Assembly: GCF_000166335.1 (NCBI RefSeq)
Contig: NC_014657.1
Span: 1,170,501-1,234,500, forward strand
DNA: 64,000 nucleotides
Origin: Caldicellulosiruptor owensensis OL
GTDB lineage: Bacteria > Bacillota > Thermoanaerobacteria > Caldicellulosiruptorales > Caldicellulosiruptoraceae
Reading direction: 5' to 3'
Shown: positions 1-7,846 of the stretch, in pieces
Layout: each line of letters opens with the position of its first letter
How positions within the stretch are numbered: position 1 is the stretch's first letter
Made by a program: the position numbers and the translations under genes
The notes under the pieces: model-generated
Told to the model about the DNA's origin: nothing
Database searches by the model: none
The model's input: the letters and a program-made list of their open reading frames with translations, nothing else

Positions 1-879
1 CTTATAGAGAATATCCTGCCAATCGCCTCACCTATGGAAGTTGCTGCATATATTGCTAAGAAAATGATACAAAAAGAAAAGGGAATTGAAGAAGGTAAAA
101 TAGGAGTTTTTTTTATCTCTCCATGTGCAGCAAAGATGACATATGTAAACAGTCCCCTTGGTTTTAAACGCTCATATGTGGATGGGGTAATAGCGATAAA
201 AGATGTTTATGGACTTGTAAGAAGTAAGCTAAGAGAAATAAGAGATGTAAAACACCTTTCAATTGCCTCGGGCAAAGGTATTGGTTGGGCAGCATCAGGC
301 GGTGAAAGCTTGGCGTTGGAAATTGAAGAGTATGTAAATGTAGATGGTATTCACAATGTAGTAAAAGTTTTAGAAGAGATTGAAAATGGCAGACTCAAAG
401 ATATTGTATATTTTGAAGGTCTTGCTTGCAGCGGTGGGTGTGTCGGAGGACCGCTTACAGTGGAAAATCCGTATGTTGCTAAAAATCGTATTAAAAGATT
501 GTCTTCCAAATTAAAAGACAAAGAAGAGAGTTTTTCATCGTGGACAGAGGAGATTATTAATAGTTTTTCTCTCAAGCTTGAGGATGTTCTTTTTGAAAAA
601 GAATTAGAAACAAACCCCGTCCTTGAACTTGACTCTGATATTGAGAGAGCTATGGAAAAGTTTGAAAAGTTAAATAATATCCTTAGTATGTTGCCGGGTT
701 TGGACTGTGGGGCTTGTGGTTCACCTACATGCAAAACTCTTGCTGAGGATATAGTGCGTGGTTTTGCCAATGACACAGACTGTATCTTTATTCTCAGAGA
801 AAGCATAAAAGAGCTTGCAAACAAGATGGTTGAGCTTTCAAATAAACTACCACCATCACTTGAAAGGAATGATGAATAG
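1..879 (+). CDS. Sensor-type [FeFe]-hydrogenase-like protein (5' end outside window)
   Basis: The reading frame is open from base 1, so the gene begins upstream of the window; the first internal ATG is at 34. The visible part is the C-terminal half of an iron-hydrogenase H-cluster domain: a PCAAK motif (compare PCxxK) and an ACSGGCVGGP motif (compare ACPGGC). Both are diverged from the catalytic subunit encoded at 5326. Near the C-terminus a CGACGxPTC motif followed by a further Cys looks like a PF04060-type [4Fe-4S] domain, then a short helical tail. Family knowledge: such proteins sit beside DRTGG and PHP proteins next to bifurcating hydrogenases (TM1421-like, HydS-like) and are thought to sense H2 or redox state rather than turn over quickly. 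No PAS domain is visible. Its TAG stop overlaps the next GTG by one base. Confidence 0.8.
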   Translation, partial: LIENILPIASPMEVAAYIAKKMIQKEKGIEEGKIGVFFISPCAAKMTYVNSPLGFKRSYVDGVIAIKDVYGLVRSKLREIRDVKHLSIASGKGIGWAASGGESLALEIEEYVNVDGIHNVVKVLEEIENGRLKDIVYFEGLACSGGCVGGPLTVENPYVAKNRIKRLSSKLKDKEESFSSWTEEIINSFSLKLEDVLFEKELETNPVLELDSDIERAMEKFEKLNNILSMLPGLDCGACGSPTCKTLAEDIVRGFANDTDCIFILRESIKELANKMVELSNKLPPSLERNDE

Positions 880-1229
880 TGCCAAGCATTTTGGATTTAG
901 GCAGGTATTTTGAATTGGCAAATGGGATTGTAAAGGATGAGCAGTATGAAAATGTGTACATTGGAGATGTTTTGAGTTTTGCAATATCGCATATTAAGGA
1001 CAACAGTATCTGGATTACCATTCAAAACAATGTGAATGTGGTTGCCATAGCAACTCTCAGAGAAGTGAAAGCAATAATTTTGACAGAAGGAGTAAAACCC
1101 GACCCTGATATGCTTAAAAAATCAATAGAGCAGCATATTCCAATTTTTACAACAGAACTTTCACATTTTGAAACAGCAAGGCTGCTGATTCTTAAAGAAA
1201 AGGGAGATAAAAATGAAGCTTTATTATGA
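879..1229 (+). CDS. DRTGG-domain-like small protein
   Basis: 116 residues from a GTG that overlaps the stop of the preceding hydrogenase-like gene by one base, so the two are probably translationally coupled. The sequence fits the DRTGG-like proteins found in hydrogenase loci (N-terminal GRYFELANG, central conserved VREVKAIILTEG-like strand, C-terminal helix). The family is assumed to bind a nucleotide or another small ligand; its biochemical role is not known. It has no signal peptide or membrane segment. The 3' end overlaps the PHP gene by 17 bp. Domain assignment is from memory of the family; function is inference from the neighbourhood. Confidence 0.65.
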   Translation: MPSILDLGRYFELANGIVKDEQYENVYIGDVLSFAISHIKDNSIWITIQNNVNVVAIATLREVKAIILTEGVKPDPDMLKKSIEQHIPIFTTELSHFETARLLILKEKGDKNEALL

Positions 1230-1914
1230 CCTTCACATTCATTCGTTGCTTTCTCCATGTGCAGACAATGATATGACCCCGCATAATATAATAAATATGG
1301 CTAAGTTAAAGGGATTAGATGTTATATCTGTGACAGACCATAACTGCACCTTAAACCTTGAAAGTTTTTTAGAAGTGGCAAACTTGCTTGATATCTTGTT
1401 TATACCTGGGGTTGAGATAGAAACAGAAGAGGAGATTCATGTATTACTGTATTTTAAGCACAAAGATGTTTGTATTATAAGAGAATTTCAGGGCATTATT
1501 GAAAAGCATCTACCTTTTATAAAGCTCAGAGAAGATATTTATGGTAATCAGTATATTGTTGATACCCAGGACAATGTAATTGGAAGCTATGAAAAACTTC
1601 TTCTTCAACCGCTTTCACTAAGCTTAAAACAAATTTATGAGATTTCTAAATTCTATAATATGGTTTTTGTACCTGCACACATAAACAGACAGTCTTTTGG
1701 TGTAATTGGGAGGCTTGGCTTTTTGCCCGAAGAGCTAATTGACTTGACCTTTTTAGAGGTTTCTAAGATCACTGAAATAGAATTTGCCAAGTTTCTTCCT
1801 CAAAACAGAAACTATGTCTTCTTACATTCATCAGATGCTCATCATCTGTGGGAGATAAACGAAAGAGAGTTTTTTATTGAAAGTGATATACTGTATACAA
1901 TATTTTTCGATTAA
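1213..1914 (+). CDS. PHP-domain phosphoesterase
   Basis: 233 residues. The N-terminus DLHIHSLLSPCAD is the first PHP metal motif (HxH), VTDHN the second, an acidic GVEIE the third, PAHINR carries another His, and HSSDAHH near residue 215 the last, so the trinuclear metal site looks complete. PHP enzymes hydrolyse phosphate esters; the substrate is unknown. The gene overlaps the DRTGG gene by 17 bp and lies directly upstream of the Rex-like operators of the hydrogenase operon. Homologous PHP genes sit in the same place in Thermotoga (TM1423-like) and other HydABC loci. The start ATG has a GGGAGA site 6 bp upstream. Confidence 0.8.
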   Translation: MKLYYDLHIHSLLSPCADNDMTPHNIINMAKLKGLDVISVTDHNCTLNLESFLEVANLLDILFIPGVEIETEEEIHVLLYFKHKDVCIIREFQGIIEKHLPFIKLREDIYGNQYIVDTQDNVIGSYEKLLLQPLSLSLKQIYEISKFYNMVFVPAHINRQSFGVIGRLGFLPEELIDLTFLEVSKITEIEFAKFLPQNRNYVFLHSSDAHHLWEINEREFFIESDILYTIFFD

Positions 1915-1951
1915 ATTCTCCAAAATTTATACTTCATTTATAACCCTTTGT

Positions 1952-1969
1952 ATGTTACAATATTAACAG
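1952..1969. promoter_or_regulatory. Rex-like operator 1 overlapping the hydC promoter -10
   Basis: TGTTA-N6-TAACA is an exact inverted repeat and matches about 11 of 14 fixed positions of the Rex site TTGTTAA-N4-TTAACAA. It overlaps a TACAAT -10 candidate at 1956-1961 (weak -35 TTCATT at 1933-1938, 17-bp spacer). Binding here would block RNA polymerase. Rex is an NADH/NAD+ sensing repressor of fermentative redox genes; the assignment is motif-based. Confidence 0.55.
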
Positions 1970-1984
1970 TAGTTTTAACTCAGT

Positions 1985-2002
1985 ATGTTAAATTTCTAAC
2001 AA
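1985..2002. promoter_or_regulatory. Rex-like operator 2 upstream of hydC
   Basis: A second TGTTA-N6-TAACA dyad, here ATGTTAA-ATTT-CTAACAA, matches 12 of 14 fixed positions of the Rex consensus. Its centre is 33 bp (about three helical turns) from operator 1. It lies between the promoter and the ribosome site of hydC at 2007-2012, so two Rex dimers could bind on the same DNA face. Confidence 0.6.
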
Positions 2003-2022
2003 TAGAAGGGGGATGCAGACTT

Positions 2023-2505
2023 ATGTCTTGTTGTCAAGGGAAAAATTTAACAGAAGAAAATTTCAAAAAGCTTGATGAGATTATTGAAAAAAATAAATCA
2101 AGAAGAGGGGCTTTAATTCCAGTTTTGCATGAAGCACAAGAACTTTTTGGATACCTGCCATATGAGGTTCAAAAAAGAATAGCAGAAGGACTCAATATAC
2201 CCATGGCAGAGGTTTATGGTGTTGCGACATTTTATACAAGGTTTACCTTAAAGCCAACAGGGGACCATAAGATAAGTGTGTGCATGGGTACAGCTTGCTA
2301 TGTTAAAGGTGCAGACAAGATTTTGGATAAGTTAAAAGAAATTTTAAAGATTGATGTAGGGGAAACAACAGAAGATGGGAAATTTTCAATTGAGGCAACC
2401 AGATGTTTGGGAGCGTGCGGACTGGCACCGGTTGTTGTGATTGACAATACTGTGTATGGCAAATTGAGTGTAGATGATGTTGAAAATATCTTGTCAAGAT
2501 ATTAA
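2023..2505 (+). CDS. hydC: HydC, NuoE-like [2Fe-2S] subunit of bifurcating hydrogenase
   Basis: 160 residues from the ATG at 2023, chosen because AGAAGGGGG lies 9-10 bp upstream and the N-terminus matches NuoE-like proteins; the frame is open further upstream but without homology. The thioredoxin-like fold carries four cluster ligands in the usual pattern, C87, C92, C128 and C132 (CxxxxC and CxxxC). In HydABC this subunit passes electrons between the NADH/FMN subunit HydB and the hydrogenase HydA in the cytoplasm. It is the first gene of a run through 7065, and two Rex-like dyads lie just upstream, which implies NADH-responsive control. Confidence 0.93.
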   Translation: MSCCQGKNLTEENFKKLDEIIEKNKSRRGALIPVLHEAQELFGYLPYEVQKRIAEGLNIPMAEVYGVATFYTRFTLKPTGDHKISVCMGTACYVKGADKILDKLKEILKIDVGETTEDGKFSIEATRCLGACGLAPVVVIDNTVYGKLSVDDVENILSRY

Positions 2506-2547
2506 CTTAACAAATTGACAATGGTGAGAAAATATAAGGTGATGTAA

Positions 2548-3105
2548 TTGAACGAGCTTTCGCTTTATATTCTTGACCTTGTGCAAAATTCGATAGAAGC
2601 AGGTGCAAGTTTGGTTAAGATTGAGATTGCCGAAGATTTAAAAGAGGATCTTTTTACCATTACAATAGAGGATAACGGCAGAGGAATTCCACAAGATGTT
2701 ATTGATAGAGTGACAGATCCTTTTTATACTACCAGAAAAACACGAAAAGTGGGACTTGGACTTTCTTTAGCAAAGCAACTTGCAATGGACTGTGAAGGAA
2801 GCTTTACTATTGAAAGGCTTGAAAAAGGCACTAAAATAGTGCTTAAGATGAAACATTCTCATATAGACAGACCTCCTCTTGGAAACATAACCGAGACCTT
2901 ACTTGCACTTATAACCGGAGCACCAGATGTGGATTTTAAGTTTTGTTACAAAAAAGACCGAAACGAGTTTACTTTTGACACAAGAAGCATCCGAGACATT
3001 CTGGGTGATGATATTCCTTTAAATACTCTGAGTGTACTTGACTTTATTCGAAGCCAGTTAGAAAGTGGTTTATCAAATTTAACCGGAGGTGTAAATAATA
3101 AATGA
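2548..3105 (+). CDS. GHKL ATP-binding protein (histidine-kinase-like ATPase domain)
   Basis: 185 residues from TTG with AAGGTGATG 4-11 bp upstream. It has the Bergerat-fold boxes of histidine kinases and anti-sigma factors: N-box LVQNSIEAG (about residues 10-18), G1 box DNGRGIP (about 47-53) and G2 box KVGLGLSLAK (about 66-75). There is no dimerisation/phospho-His domain, receiver or membrane segment, so it is not a classical kinase; the C-terminal 80 residues are specific to this family. A homologous gene occurs in the same place in other HydABC operons (TM1422-like). Its role (regulation or assembly) is unknown. Its stop overlaps the next start (ATGA). Confidence 0.8.
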   Translation: MNELSLYILDLVQNSIEAGASLVKIEIAEDLKEDLFTITIEDNGRGIPQDVIDRVTDPFYTTRKTRKVGLGLSLAKQLAMDCEGSFTIERLEKGTKIVLKMKHSHIDRPPLGNITETLLALITGAPDVDFKFCYKKDRNEFTFDTRSIRDILGDDIPLNTLSVLDFIRSQLESGLSNLTGGVNNK

Positions 3106-3491
3106 TTAAGTCTATTCAGGAGCTTGAAGAAATAAGGAAAAAGGCGTTAGAAGAGCTTGAGTTCAGAAAACAGCAAGGCGAAGGTATAAGAGTTGTTGTT
3201 GGAATGGCTACGTGTGGAATAGCAGCAGGTGCAAGACCTGTTATGCTCAAGTTTGTTGAAGAGATTCAAAAAAGAAATTTAAAAAACGTTACAGTCGTTC
3301 AAACTGGTTGTATTGGTCTTTGCAAGTATGAACCAATTGTTGAAGTGTATGAGCCTAACAAGGAAAAAGTTACTTACGTCAGGATGACTCCTGAAAAGGT
3401 GGTAAAGGTTGTGACGGAACATTTGGTCAATGGGAAGCCAGTTTATGAGTATACAATTGGTTATGAAGAAAATAAAGAGGTTAATAAATAA
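3102..3491 (+). CDS. Thioredoxin-like [2Fe-2S] ferredoxin (NuoE/HydB-N-like)
   Basis: 129 residues, overlapping the preceding stop by 4 bp. The fold matches the N-terminal domain of the next gene product: a helical N-terminus, then MATCGIAAGA and TGCIGLC. Only three of the four usual cluster ligands are present: C38, C70 and C74; the second position of the first CxxxxC pair is a glycine or alanine. A TM1420-like protein occupies this place in Thermotoga. It may still bind [2Fe-2S] with another ligand, or act as a structural adaptor. Cytoplasmic; probably cotranscribed with hydB. Confidence 0.85.
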   Translation: MIKSIQELEEIRKKALEELEFRKQQGEGIRVVVGMATCGIAAGARPVMLKFVEEIQKRNLKNVTVVQTGCIGLCKYEPIVEVYEPNKEKVTYVRMTPEKVVKVVTEHLVNGKPVYEYTIGYEENKEVNK

Positions 3492-3509
3492 CAGGGAGGG
3501 AAAATAGAT

Positions 3510-5306
3510 ATGCCATTATACAGATCACATGTTCTTGTATGTGGTGGGACAGGTTGTACATCAGGTGGGTCAGATAAAATATATGATGCATTTCTAAAAG
3601 AAATTGAAGCTCAAAATCTAAAGGATGAGGTTCAGGTAATTCATACAGGTTGTTTTGGTCTTTGCGCAGAAGGTCCAATTGTGATTGTTTATCCAGAAGG
3701 GGCTTTTTACAGCAAGGTTACAGACTCTGATGTAAAAGAGATTGTTGAAGAGCATATTTTAAAAGGAAGAATAGTAAAAAGACTTTTGTATAAAGAGTCA
3801 ATAGAAGAAGGTCAGATTAAATCCTTAAATGAGGTCAAATTCTATAAAAAACAGATGCGAATTGCTCTTAGAAACTGTGGTATTATAAATCCAGAAAATA
3901 TCGAAGAATATATCGCATATGATGGATACAAGGCTTTGGCAAAAGTTCTTACAGAGATGACACCTGAACAAGTGATTGACTGGGTGAAAAGGTCAGGTCT
4001 TAGAGGAAGAGGTGGCGGTGGATTTCCAACAGGACTCAAATGGGAGTTTGCAGCAAAAGCTCCAGGTGATGTCAAGTATGTTGTTTGCAATGCAGATGAA
4101 GGTGACCCAGGTGCATATATGGACAGAAGTATCTTGGAGGGCGATCCGCATTCTGTAATTGAAGCGATGGCTATCGCTGGGTATGCAATTGGTTCAAAGC
4201 AAGGTTATGTGTATGTCAGAGCAGAGTATCCTCTGGCAGTAAAAAGGCTTGAGATTGCTATAAACCAAGCAAGAGAATACGGGCTTTTGGGCAAGAATAT
4301 CTTGGGTACAGACTTTGAATTTGATATTGAGATAAGGCTTGGTGCTGGTGCATTTGTTTGCGGTGAGGAAACAGCACTGATGACATCAATTGAAGGACAC
4401 AGAGGAGAACCTCGACCAAGGCCACCATTCCCAGCTGTAAAAGGATTGTGGGGAAAACCTACTTTACTTAATAACGTTGAGACATACGCAAATATTCCAG
4501 TAATAATTCTAAAGGGTCCAGAGTGGTTTGCGTCAATTGGAACAGAGAAGAGCAAAGGGACAAAAGTTTTTGCACTTGTTGGAAAGGTTAACAATACAGG
4601 ACTTATTGAAGTTCCAATGGGAACAACTGTAAGAGAAATAGTTGAGGATATTGGTGGCGGAATTCCTGGTGGCAAAAAATTTAAAGCAGTACAAACAGGT
4701 GGACCATCAGGTGGATGTATTCCAGCATCGCTTATAGACACACCGATAGATTTTGATTCTTTGACTGCGCTTGGTACAATGATGGGTTCTGGTGGAATGA
4801 TTGTCATGGATGAAGATACGTGTATGGTCGATATAGCAAAGTTCTTCTTAGAGTTTACAGTTGATGAGTCATGCGGAAAATGTCCACCGTGTAGAATAGG
4901 TACAAGAAGAATGCTTGAAATTTTGCAGAAGATAACAACCGGAAATGGTACAGAAGAAGATTTAGAGAAGTTAGAAGAACTTGCATATTCAATTAAAGAC
5001 AGTGCTCTTTGCGGACTTGGTCAGACTGCACCAAACCCTGTTTTAAGCACTTTGAGATATTTCAGAGATGAATACGAAGCACATGTAAAAGAAAAGAGAT
5101 GTCCAGCAGGTGCTTGCAAGGCACTGCTCAGGATTGTGATAGACAAAGATCTTTGTAAAGGCTGTGGCATATGTGCTAAGAATTGTCCTGCAAATGCTAT
5201 TACTGGCCAGATTAAAAAGCCATTTGAGATTGATCAGAGCAAATGTATCAAATGTGGCGTTTGCATAGAGAAGTGTCCGTTTAAAGCAATCTCCAAGAAG
5301 GCATAA
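3510..5306 (+). CDS. hydB: HydB, NADH/FMN (NuoF-like) subunit of bifurcating [FeFe]-hydrogenase
   Basis: 598 residues. Domains in order: thioredoxin-like [2Fe-2S] domain with C11, C16, C48 and C52; Nqo1/NuoF core with the NADH motif GRGGGGFPTG and FMN motif CNADEGDPGAY; SLBB domain; NuoF [4Fe-4S] site ESCGKCPPCRIGT; and two C-terminal ferredoxin-type sites CKGCGICAKNCP and CIKCGVCIEKCP. This is the full architecture of HydB, where NADH and reduced ferredoxin electrons meet the FMN so that H2 is made from both. The ribosome site AGGGAGG is 10-16 bp upstream of the ATG; hydA follows after 19 bp. Confidence 0.95.
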   Translation: MPLYRSHVLVCGGTGCTSGGSDKIYDAFLKEIEAQNLKDEVQVIHTGCFGLCAEGPIVIVYPEGAFYSKVTDSDVKEIVEEHILKGRIVKRLLYKESIEEGQIKSLNEVKFYKKQMRIALRNCGIINPENIEEYIAYDGYKALAKVLTEMTPEQVIDWVKRSGLRGRGGGGFPTGLKWEFAAKAPGDVKYVVCNADEGDPGAYMDRSILEGDPHSVIEAMAIAGYAIGSKQGYVYVRAEYPLAVKRLEIAINQAREYGLLGKNILGTDFEFDIEIRLGAGAFVCGEETALMTSIEGHRGEPRPRPPFPAVKGLWGKPTLLNNVETYANIPVIILKGPEWFASIGTEKSKGTKVFALVGKVNNTGLIEVPMGTTVREIVEDIGGGIPGGKKFKAVQTGGPSGGCIPASLIDTPIDFDSLTALGTMMGSGGMIVMDEDTCMVDIAKFFLEFTVDESCGKCPPCRIGTRRMLEILQKITTGNGTEEDLEKLEELAYSIKDSALCGLGQTAPNPVLSTLRYFRDEYEAHVKEKRCPAGACKALLRIVIDKDLCKGCGICAKNCPANAITGQIKKPFEIDQSKCIKCGVCIEKCPFKAISKKA

Positions 5307-5325
5307 TCAAGGGAGGGTATGATAA

Positions 5326-7065
5326 ATGGAAATGGTGAATATAACAATAGATGGCAAGAAGATTCAGGTGCCAAAGGATTATACAGTGCTTCAGGCAGCA
5401 CGCGAAGCAGGAGTTGAGATTCCAACCCTTTGTTATCTTAAAGGTATAAATGAAATTGGTGCTTGCAGAATGTGCGTTGTTGAAGTAAAAGGGGCAAGAA
5501 GCTTGCAGGCTGCTTGTGTTTATCCTGTGTCAGAAGGCATGGAAGTTATCACAAACAGTGAAAGAGTAAGAAGAGCAAGAAAGGTCAACCTTGAACTTAT
5601 TCTTTCGAATCATGACAGGAGCTGTTTGACATGTGTTAGAAGCGGAAACTGTGAACTTCAAAAACTTGCAGAAGATTTAAATGTAAAGCAAATTAGATAT
5701 GAAGGCGAAAATATAAGAAGACCTCTTGATGATTTTTCACCTTCTGTTGTTAGAGATCCAAACAAATGTATACTTTGTAAGAGATGTATCAATGTGTGCA
5801 GAAATGTTCAAGAGGTTGGAGTTATCAATGCAAATTATAGGGGTTTTAAGACGGTTGTATCAACTGCATTTGATAGAAGTTTGAATGATGTTGCGTGTAC
5901 AATGTGCGGTCAATGTATTCAGGCTTGCCCAGTTGGAGCTTTAAGAGAAAAAGATTCAACAGACATTGTATGGAAAGCTCTTGCAGACAAAAACAAGTAT
6001 GTGGTTGTTCAAACAGCTCCAGCTGTCAGAGTTGCACTTGGTGAAGAGTTTGGACTTCCAATAGGTACGAGGGTTACGGGTAAGATGGTAACTGCTCTAA
6101 AAATGCTTGGATTTGACAAGGTGTTTGATACAGACACAGCTGCAGACCTTACTATTATGGAAGAGGGTACAGAGCTTATCAACAGAATTAAAAACGGTGG
6201 TAAGTTACCGTTGATAACCTCATGTTCACCAGGTTGGATTAAGTTCTGTGAACACTACTTCCCAGAATTTTTAGATAATTTGTCTACTTGCAAATCACCG
6301 CATGAGATGTTTGGTGCTATTTTAAAGACATACTTTGCACAGAAGATGGGAATTGATCCTGCGAACATGTTTGTTGTATCTGTCATGCCGTGTACTGCTA
6401 AGAAATTCGAAGCTCAAAGAGAAGAACTTGCGGCAAGTGGATATCCAGACGTTGATGCAGTTTTGACAACAAGAGAGCTCGCAAGAATGATAAAAGAAGC
6501 GGGAATTGACTTTGTGAACCTGCCAGATAGCCATTTTGATGAACCAATGGGAGACGCAACTGGCGCAGGTGTCATCTTTGGAACAACAGGTGGTGTAATG
6601 GAAGCGGCACTACGAACTGTATATGAAGTGCTTACAGGAAAAACACTTGAAAATGTCGAAATTACTCAAGTTCGTGGTCTTGAAGGAATAAGAGAGGCTG
6701 AGATAGACGTTGGCAGTATGAAAATTAAAGCAGCTGTTGCACATGGTCTTGCAAATGCAAAAAAACTTCTTGAGATGGTCAAAAATGGCGAGAAAGAGTA
6801 TCATTTTATAGAAATCATGGCATGTCCTGGTGGATGTATAATGGGTGGTGGACAGCCAATTGTTCATGCAAAAATCAAGGAAAAAGTAGATGTTGCGAAG
6901 CTCAGAGCAAGTGCAATATATGATGAGGATAGGTCACTGCCAATAAGAAAGTCTCATGAAAATCCTACTGTAAAAAGATTGTATGAAGAGTTCTTAGATC
7001 ATCCAAACAGCGAAAAAGCTCATCATATTCTGCATACACATTATAAGAAAAGACCTCTGTACTGA
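5326..7065 (+). CDS. hydA: HydA, catalytic [FeFe]-hydrogenase subunit
   Basis: 579 residues with the M3-type layout: plant-type [2Fe-2S] domain (about 1-75), His-Cys3 [4Fe-4S] site (HDRSCLTCVRSGNC), two ferredoxin sites (CILCKRCINVC and CTMCGQCIQAC), the H-cluster domain and a C-terminal small-subunit domain. The H-cluster ligands are C300 (TSCSPGW), C356 (MPCTAKK), C500 and C504 (ACPGGCIMGG), essentially the numbering of Clostridium pasteurianum CpI. It reduces protons to H2 using electrons delivered through HydB/HydC. It ends the operon, followed by a strong terminator. The ATG has GGGAGGG about 9 bp upstream. Confidence 0.96.
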   Translation: MEMVNITIDGKKIQVPKDYTVLQAAREAGVEIPTLCYLKGINEIGACRMCVVEVKGARSLQAACVYPVSEGMEVITNSERVRRARKVNLELILSNHDRSCLTCVRSGNCELQKLAEDLNVKQIRYEGENIRRPLDDFSPSVVRDPNKCILCKRCINVCRNVQEVGVINANYRGFKTVVSTAFDRSLNDVACTMCGQCIQACPVGALREKDSTDIVWKALADKNKYVVVQTAPAVRVALGEEFGLPIGTRVTGKMVTALKMLGFDKVFDTDTAADLTIMEEGTELINRIKNGGKLPLITSCSPGWIKFCEHYFPEFLDNLSTCKSPHEMFGAILKTYFAQKMGIDPANMFVVSVMPCTAKKFEAQREELAASGYPDVDAVLTTRELARMIKEAGIDFVNLPDSHFDEPMGDATGAGVIFGTTGGVMEAALRTVYEVLTGKTLENVEITQVRGLEGIREAEIDVGSMKIKAAVAHGLANAKKLLEMVKNGEKEYHFIEIMACPGGCIMGGGQPIVHAKIKEKVDVAKLRASAIYDEDRSLPIRKSHENPTVKRLYEEFLDHPNSEKAHHILHTHYKKRPLY

Positions 7066-7090
7066 GCTCAGTTTTAAATCCCTTAAGTAA

Positions 7091-7127
7091 AAGAAGCTGG
7101 TTTGTGAGTTTACCAGCTTCTTTTTTT
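7091..7127 (+). terminator. Rho-independent terminator of the hydrogenase operon
   Basis: An 11-bp perfect stem (AAGAAGCTGGT, 7091-7101, with ACCAGCTTCTT, 7112-7122), a 10-base loop and a T7 run. It lies 26 bp after hydA. Confidence 0.93.
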
Positions 7128-7158
7128 ATCAAAAGTTATTTTTTTTGTAACATATTAA

Positions 7159-7167
7159 TGATATAAT
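7159..7167 (+). promoter_or_regulatory. Extended -10 promoter of the maf-mre operon
   Basis: TGATATAAT is a perfect extended -10 (TGn plus TATAAT at 7162-7167). No good -35 is seen at the right distance, which an extended -10 tolerates. It is the only clear promoter between the hydA terminator and maf, about 80 bp before the maf start. Confidence 0.6.
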
Positions 7168-7246
7168 AGAATATCAGAAAGCCAAGAAGACTACACAAAA
7201 TTCACATTCAAAACACACTGTATGAAAGGGGTTATGTTTAACAAAA

Positions 7247-7846
7247 TTGAGAAGAGTAATTCTTGCCTCCTCATCCCCCAGAAGAATAGAGCTTTTAAAA
7301 CAGTTTGGCATTAAGTTTGAAATAATTCCATCAAACGTTGATGAAAGTATAAATCAAAGCCTGTCAGTTGAAGAAAATGTAATACAGCTTGCTAAGAAGA
7401 AAGCTCAAGAGGTTTTTATTAAACTTGGGGAAGATAGTAAACAAAGTTTAATTATTGCAGCTGATACTGTAGTGTATGTTGAAGGAATTATTCTTGGAAA
7501 GCCCTCTAATGAAGATGAAGCTTTCTGGATGCTCAGGAAAATAAGCGGTAAGTGGCATACTGTTTACACCGGTGTATGTGTAATTGATGGACCAAGCGAG
7601 AGAATTTTGGTGGAATACGAAAAAAGTAATGTTTATATAAAGCAAATGTCCGATGAGGATATATTAAGATATATCTCAACAAAAGAGCCTTTTGATAAAG
7701 CAGGGGCATATGCAATCCAAGGTTTTGGAAGCTTAATTGTTGAAAGGATAGAGGGCTGTTTTTACAATGTAGTTGGTCTTCCCTTGTACAGGCTAAACAT
7801 CATGCTACAAAAACTTGGATATGACTTAATGAAAGGAGAGTTGTGA
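7247..7846 (+). CDS. maf: Maf nucleotide pyrophosphatase
   Basis: 199 residues. The N-terminus [10 protein letters not shown] is the Maf signature that binds the nucleotide triphosphate, followed by an AADTVV motif and [13 protein letters not shown]-like motif containing the catalytic Asp/Lys residues. Maf proteins hydrolyse dTTP/UTP and modified nucleotides and limit septation in Bacillus. TTG at 7247 is the only start in this frame after an upstream stop at 7223; a GGGG site lies rather far (about 15 bp) upstream. As in Bacillus, it precedes mreBCD, and its TGA overlaps the mreB ATG. Confidence 0.93.
   Translation: MRRVILASSSPRRIELLKQFGIKFEIIPSNVDESINQSLSVEENVIQLAKKKAQEVFIKLGEDSKQSLIIAADTVVYVEGIILGKPSNEDEAFWMLRKISGKWHTVYTGVCVIDGPSERILVEYEKSNVYIKQMSDEDILRYISTKEPFDKAGAYAIQGFGSLIVERIEGCFYNVVGLPLYRLNIMLQKLGYDLMKGEL

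Noticed and set aside
1948-2022. N-terminal extension of hydC from 1948
   Set aside because: Would read through both Rex-like sites and the ribosome site; the ATG at 2023 fits the family.
4205-4807. 200-codon minus-strand open frame opposite hydB
   Set aside because: It mirrors the codon structure of a clearly conserved gene, is rich in Pro/Ser/Ile from antisense reading and has no ribosome site.
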